Assembly (NCBI GenBank): GCA_037176705.1
Contig: CM073890.1
Coordinates: 98,260,591 to 98,324,590 of the forward strand
Length of the DNA stretch: 64,000 nt
Direction: 5' to 3'
Source of the DNA: Molossus alvarezi
Lineage: Eukaryota > Chordata > Mammalia > Chiroptera > Molossidae
The position numbers and the translations under genes were made by a program. The notes beneath the pieces were generated by a model. It was given only the letters and a program-made list of their open reading frames with translations, was not told where the DNA came from and made no database searches. Below, piece by piece: positions 59,346 to 64,000 of this stretch. How positions within the stretch are numbered: position 1 is the first letter of the stretch; each line of letters opens with the position of its first letter.

Positions 59346-59689
59346 CTGAACTCTCCACTTGCTTCAGTGTCTAATCTGAGGCCGGAGAGTTGTGTTGTTG
59401 TTTTTCTCTAAATGCAAATATGATCAAATTGATCAGCACCATCATCAACGTTGTCCCTCCCATAAATGCTGAAAACATTTCATTGGCTTTCATTTGTTGA
59501 TCCTATGATAGCACACTTGGCTTATTTCTTCAAAGATGTTCTGCCTTTCAAATCTTCCTGTTCAGTTCTCCAGTTGCTTTTCCCTAATTTCAGTACCTGT
59601 TTTAGACCTTTCTTTCCTCCTGGCTGCCTCATGCTTCGAATGTTTACTTCTCCAAATCTACTGGCTACCTCTGCACTAGATAAGTGTAT

Positions 59690-59960
59690 TGTGTTCTTTT
59701 CAGGTTTATTTAGATTCCAACTGGGCCTCTTATCCCTCAAGGACCTTTCCTATTTCTTACCTCCAGCCTGGGACAGATGCCTCTTCTCTGTGATCCCGTA
59801 TGACTTGTGTGAATCTCCTAACGTCATTCTGCATTTTGATTGACTATTGTTCTCTCTACTCCCCTGGATTATGACCCTGGTGAGGAAGAACATTTCTGAA
59901 CTTTATCCCATATCTCATTTGTTGTACTCCTGATGTCAGGCATAGTATACTGCCTGTGAC
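59690..59960 (+). mobile_element. L2 LINE, 3' end fragment
   Basis: 'ggattatgaccctggtgaggaagaac', 'ctcatttgttgtactcctgatgtcaggcatagtat' follow the L2 end. The 125-codon frame upstream has no family. Confidence 0.5.
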
Positions 59961-61879
59961 GAAAAATTTTATCAAGGTCATAAAATTTTGACATTTTCCA
60001 ATTATTTGAACCATGTCTACAAAATACAAATAAGTGAACTAATCTGTGTTCATATTATTTCAGTTACTTTATGGGTTAGACAAAATCAACAGTATATTTA
60101 CTTTTATATTCAGTTAATAATGTGACTCCCATAGAGCTAATTCAATAGCTGGCTAGGCAAATGTTTATTATGTTGGTATAATGGGAAACAGGGTATTAAT
60201 GATACCTTTATTTAGCCCAGTTAGTAGACTAGATAATGCTGGATATGAATCAAATGGCAGATCAACCAAAAGGATCTCATAAATAAGATAATTAATGAAG
60301 CAAAAAGACAAACTTTTAATAAATTTTAAAAGTCAAATAGGTTTGTTATTTCTGCTCTAAAATAGTGGAATTATCTTAGCTGTACTTTATATCCTAATTT
60401 TAGTTTTTATTTTAACTCATTACTCTAAGAAAGTTTCCAGGTTTAGATAATTCCTTTAAGAATAAATTCTCCTAGGTCTTCCAGGCACACAAATTCTTAT
60501 ATATAAACACTGATTAAATGGCCACTTTGCTGCCAATGACCCTTTACTTATTCTCAATTTTAACCTTTTTTTCTTTTTAGTGAATAGTGAGTAAAGAAAC
60601 TCTAAATTTCCCCATGCATTATACACTAATTATATTATTTTATTGGCGTTTTATTATGCATAACTAGACAGAGAAATTAGCATTACTTTTGCTAGCAAAA
60701 TATCCTATATTAAAAATGCTAGAATGATAGAAAGAACTATTAAGGAAAATAATTGACTTGTAGAAATCAAGTCTCCATCATTAAATGCAAAGCACACACA
60801 CACAATCACCCAAATGCTAAAAATAAAAAATTTAGGGAGAATTTTTCTGTTGATACCAAAAAATGAGATCATGATCCTCCATGCCGAATCATTCTGTGTA
60901 AGAATTTGGATATTGTTTTAGGAAGAAAAAGTACATTTAGCATTAGCATGTGTAAATTAAGTTATAAGAAATAACTCATCTGATGTTTACACAACACTTG
61001 AGCAAGCTACAGTAACAGAATAACATAAAACCATTCCACACATGCAGAAACATCTTTAACAATTTACACCTGACTTCTCTCTGAATGTGTTATCAAGACT
61101 TTTATTGAAAGAAATACTGTACCTTTCATTCAGAAGCATGTTATAGTCTTTAAATAGATATTCCTTTTCACTTTTAAGCAATTGACAGCTTACATTAGTT
61201 GTCAAGAAGTTGTGTTTCTAAGAAAATTCTAAGTAGAATAAACATTTGTAGGCAAGTTCTACACATCTAAAAATATTTATTTGAGAACTGATCACACTCC
61301 TTTGAAAAGTGATGAATCTGACAAAAAGTGCCTTTTCCCTTTCCTGTCTCATCCTTACTTATTAGTAATAAATTCCTTTTAAGGATGATCTTGGTTATTG
61401 TACTCGCATTAAAAATAACTTCTTTGGATTATATTTTTATAATTTTCTTTCTTCAAATAGTAATAACTTTACCCTTGAATCTTACACTTTCACAATGAGG
61501 ACAAGGTTTTTCTTCTGGGAAATCTTCACATGTAATTATCAGTTACCCTTTGCCTTAATTTATTAAACTACATTTAAATACATCTATTCTCAAACTCAAA
61601 ATTTCCATATTATGTGTTTAAAAATTCAATGTGTGAAACTTTATATATGTTAAAATTGTATTGATCTTCTTCTCACCCAACAAATAATGAAATGCTAATG
61701 GGTGGTTTTAGCTTTGGCTGTTTACTAGAAACACCTTATAGTGGCGTGCTACTTCTCACGTTCTGGCTGCACTTTGAACCAGTAACATAACATTACAGTG
61801 TGGGAACTTGACACCGATGTTTAAAGAATTCCTAGAAGTTTCCAAAGTGCAAGCAAGATTGAGAACTACTACTCTAACT
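59961..61879. other. Unassigned AT-rich DNA
   Basis: No gene or named repeat is seen. The stretch is long and SINE-free. Confidence 0.45.
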
Positions 61880-62058
61880 TAGTGGTTCTCATTTTGTTGC
61901 ACATTAGAATAATTGATGGAGCCTTTAAAACTTCTTATAAAAAAAAATACAAAACCACATTCCATATCAATCAAATCAGGTAGAGTAAGACCCAAACATT
62001 AACATTTTTAAAAATATCCCTGATGATTCCAATATGTAGCTGTGTTTGAGAGCCGGTG
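61880..62058 (+). mobile_element. MER5B-like hAT MITE
   Basis: 'tagtggttctcattttgttgcacattagaataa', 'ggagcctttaaaacttc' and 'gtagctgtgtttgagag' match MER5B with both ends visible. Confidence 0.75.
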
Positions 62059-63106
62059 CTTTGGATTGAAAATCAGGTTACATATAGCAGAACTCTGCGT
62101 TAGCATGTTGTTTTGGTTTTATGGGTTAGTGAGGTGGTGGGAAATATAGCAGGAAGCAAAGAATAGCATTGCAACTTTAGCAAGTGATAGTTTGTAGATT
62201 CTTTTTATTTAAGATCAATTTAATTACAACTTAACTTGTATTGGAGGTGAAACACATGTAACAGAGACTTTTATATTAAACCAACAAAAACAAAATAAAA
62301 GTGTTTAATGCAGATCTGGAAGGTTTTCCTTCAGAATCAGAAAGAAAAATATGAACCATTATGTAATCCATATTTTATACTTTTCACAGATGAAATATAC
62401 CATAAAAGAGACAAGCACATGCTAAAGCATTTATTTCCTTTCTTTACACATTGAGCCCTTTGTTGAAAACTGTTAAGTGATAGATGGTTTATTTCTTTAT
62501 ATCCTTAGGTTATATAAAGTATACCATATTTAAAAACTGTTCCAACATTTTAGTCTAAATTGAACTTTGACTCTTCTAAATCCTGTTGCCATATAGATTA
62601 AATTACAATCCAAGTTTTAAAATGTACAGTTATGCTTTTTCAACAAGCATTCCAAAGAACAGTTACAGTCAGGTCAATTTCTTAAAATGTGCTAGAACAA
62701 AAAGCCAAAATAATCATGAACTTTTCCCCCATAATCATTATGTTTGTCCTTATAAATGTCCAAATAATATTTGATGTAGTTAACAACCATAATAATATAG
62801 GTAGACATTCCCAATATTTTCTTGGTATTACTCTTTTTATAGCTAATGAATTGCCAATTCAGTACAATGTAAAAAACACAATTCCAAAATATGGAACAAA
62901 TTAAATTTTGAATACATTTTCTTACTTCTTGTTGAGAAGGGCTGTGAAAATTATACATTGAAATTTGGACTAAAAGTAAGAGTTTTAATAAATAGATTTT
63001 TCATGTTCTTAAACTCCAATTTCTACATGTGCCATCAAAATCACCAGCTAATCCTCTAGGGGTGTTTTAATTATATAGGTGCAGATACCCTCTGCAGGAC
63101 TCCTAA

Positions 63107-63108
<2 letters not shown>
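62059..63108. other. Unassigned AT-rich DNA
   Basis: Short frames at 62586-62958 lie on both strands and show no family. No repeat is named. Confidence 0.45.

Positions 63109-63142
<34 letters not shown>
63109..63142. repeat. (CA)n microsatellite
   Basis: About 17 uninterrupted AC/CA units. Confidence 0.98.
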
Positions 63143-63143
<1 letters not shown>

Positions 63144-63910
63144 ACGTAAAGACTGCTTAACAATTCATTTCTCTACTTGCTTTTGAAATGATGGAGATAA
63201 TTATATTCTTATATTCCTAACCTCTGATTTTAACCATATTTCAATGATCAAACATTATAGAAACAAGATTAAAACATATCCATGTTTAATCATGATCATT
63301 TTCCCTGCTGGAGCTATCATTTGCATCAAGGGCAAATGTATGAACTCAGTTTGAAAACAGTTCAAGAGAACAAAATAACTATGGCAAAGCATTTAACCAA
63401 GATTCTACATGATCAGCCCAAAACAACTGTGTCCTTGACTCCTTAAGTTGATTTATTCACACTCCCTATTATTGCTGCTATTCCTAGGGTCAACTGTGCA
63501 GACCTATGTGGTCCATATGAAGGCAGATGTGTCTCCTGGGATAGCTCCTTTTGTAGGCCATATTTAGTCCAGGAGTCTTTGAGACCTCCAAAATACTATA
63601 TGAAACTGGAGTCCCAATCCCCACCTTCACAAGCTATTGTATTAGCCCCTTTGTCTAGTCTTGGGATATTCCTCTCTGAGGTCAGGTTACAACGTTGTCA
63701 ACAATAAAAATGTCATTAAACTATTACCTGATTAATCAAAAAAATCAGGGAAAAGAATCAGGAAAGATTCTCATTCCCAGGCAGAAAATTCTTAACCTCT
63801 TACTTGGAGGAGTAACCTTATACAGTAGTGACTTTAGAATTTACCTGGCTTCATCTGTAATACCTGTAGGTCTCTGAGCAAATTTCTTGACATTTTTCTT
63901 GATGCAGATT

Positions 63911-63913
<3 letters not shown>
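63143..63913. other. Unassigned DNA
   Basis: No gene or named repeat is seen. Confidence 0.4.

Positions 63914-63941
<28 letters not shown>
63914..63941. repeat. (CA)n microsatellite
   Basis: About 14 uninterrupted CA units. Confidence 0.98.
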
Positions 63942-64000
63942 AATGGAGAGAATAATAAGATTATGTGAACACACAGGAAATATGCACATAAAATGCCAAT

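Noticed and set aside
59466..59843. 125-codon plus-strand frame
   Set aside because: It overlaps an L2 fragment, has no domain and no splice context that fits.
1..64000. CRISPR array, phage, operon or other prokaryotic system
   Set aside because: Repeat families, base composition and the lack of dense coding show vertebrate nuclear DNA. The tandem repeats are microsatellites without spacers.
1..64000. Intact endogenous retrovirus
   Set aside because: No gag, pol or env frame, no primer-binding site and no paired LTRs were seen. Only weak single LTR-like stretches remain.

Overview
This window reads as mammalian nuclear DNA from a bat, most likely a yangochiropteran. The main evidence is 16 tRNA-derived SINEs of the bat VES type, in two clear subfamilies. 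There is also a lineage-specific L1 and the usual ancient placental repeats (L2, MIR, MER5, MER20, Tigger-like elements and old L1M). I recall VES as bat-specific, and I ran no database search. I did not see bat Helitrons or piggyBac elements. The family-level host assignment stays open. Base composition is AT-rich throughout, and there is no CpG island, rRNA gene, true tRNA gene or intact protein-coding gene. The window is intergenic or lies in a large intron. The open frames of 60-176 codons fall mostly in repeats or are chance.

Layout. 1-9 kb is mostly unassigned DNA with an L2, a hAT-like element, a perfect RFX X-box palindrome at 4207-4220 and one plausible lone exon on the minus strand (7241-7444). 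9.5-19.3 kb is a SINE-rich block: nine VES copies in 9.7 kb, many with readable target-site duplications (TSDs), inserted into older L1M, hAT and MIR copies. 19.3-35.4 kb has no SINE. Its main feature is a 4.3 kb lineage-specific L1 (22307-26609) with a textbook 5' inversion. The 3' part lies on the minus strand. The 5' part (5'UTR, ORF1 start, end of the endonuclease) is flipped to the plus strand. The whole is bracketed by a near-identical 15-bp TSD.

35-43 kb holds five more SINEs, MER20, L2/MIR and a second short copy of the L1 3' end. 44-53 kb is a graveyard of ancient L1/HAL1-like sequence with MER5A. 53-64 kb is mostly unique AT-rich DNA with LTR-like and L2 remnants and one SINE.

I found no new multi-gene system. 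The best signals are the twin-primed L1 with an extra internal deletion, a conserved stem-loop at the 3' end of the young SINE subfamily, a three-level nested insertion (hAT, L1M, SINE), the candidate phase 1-1 exon, and several non-repetitive stretches dense in transcription-factor motifs.
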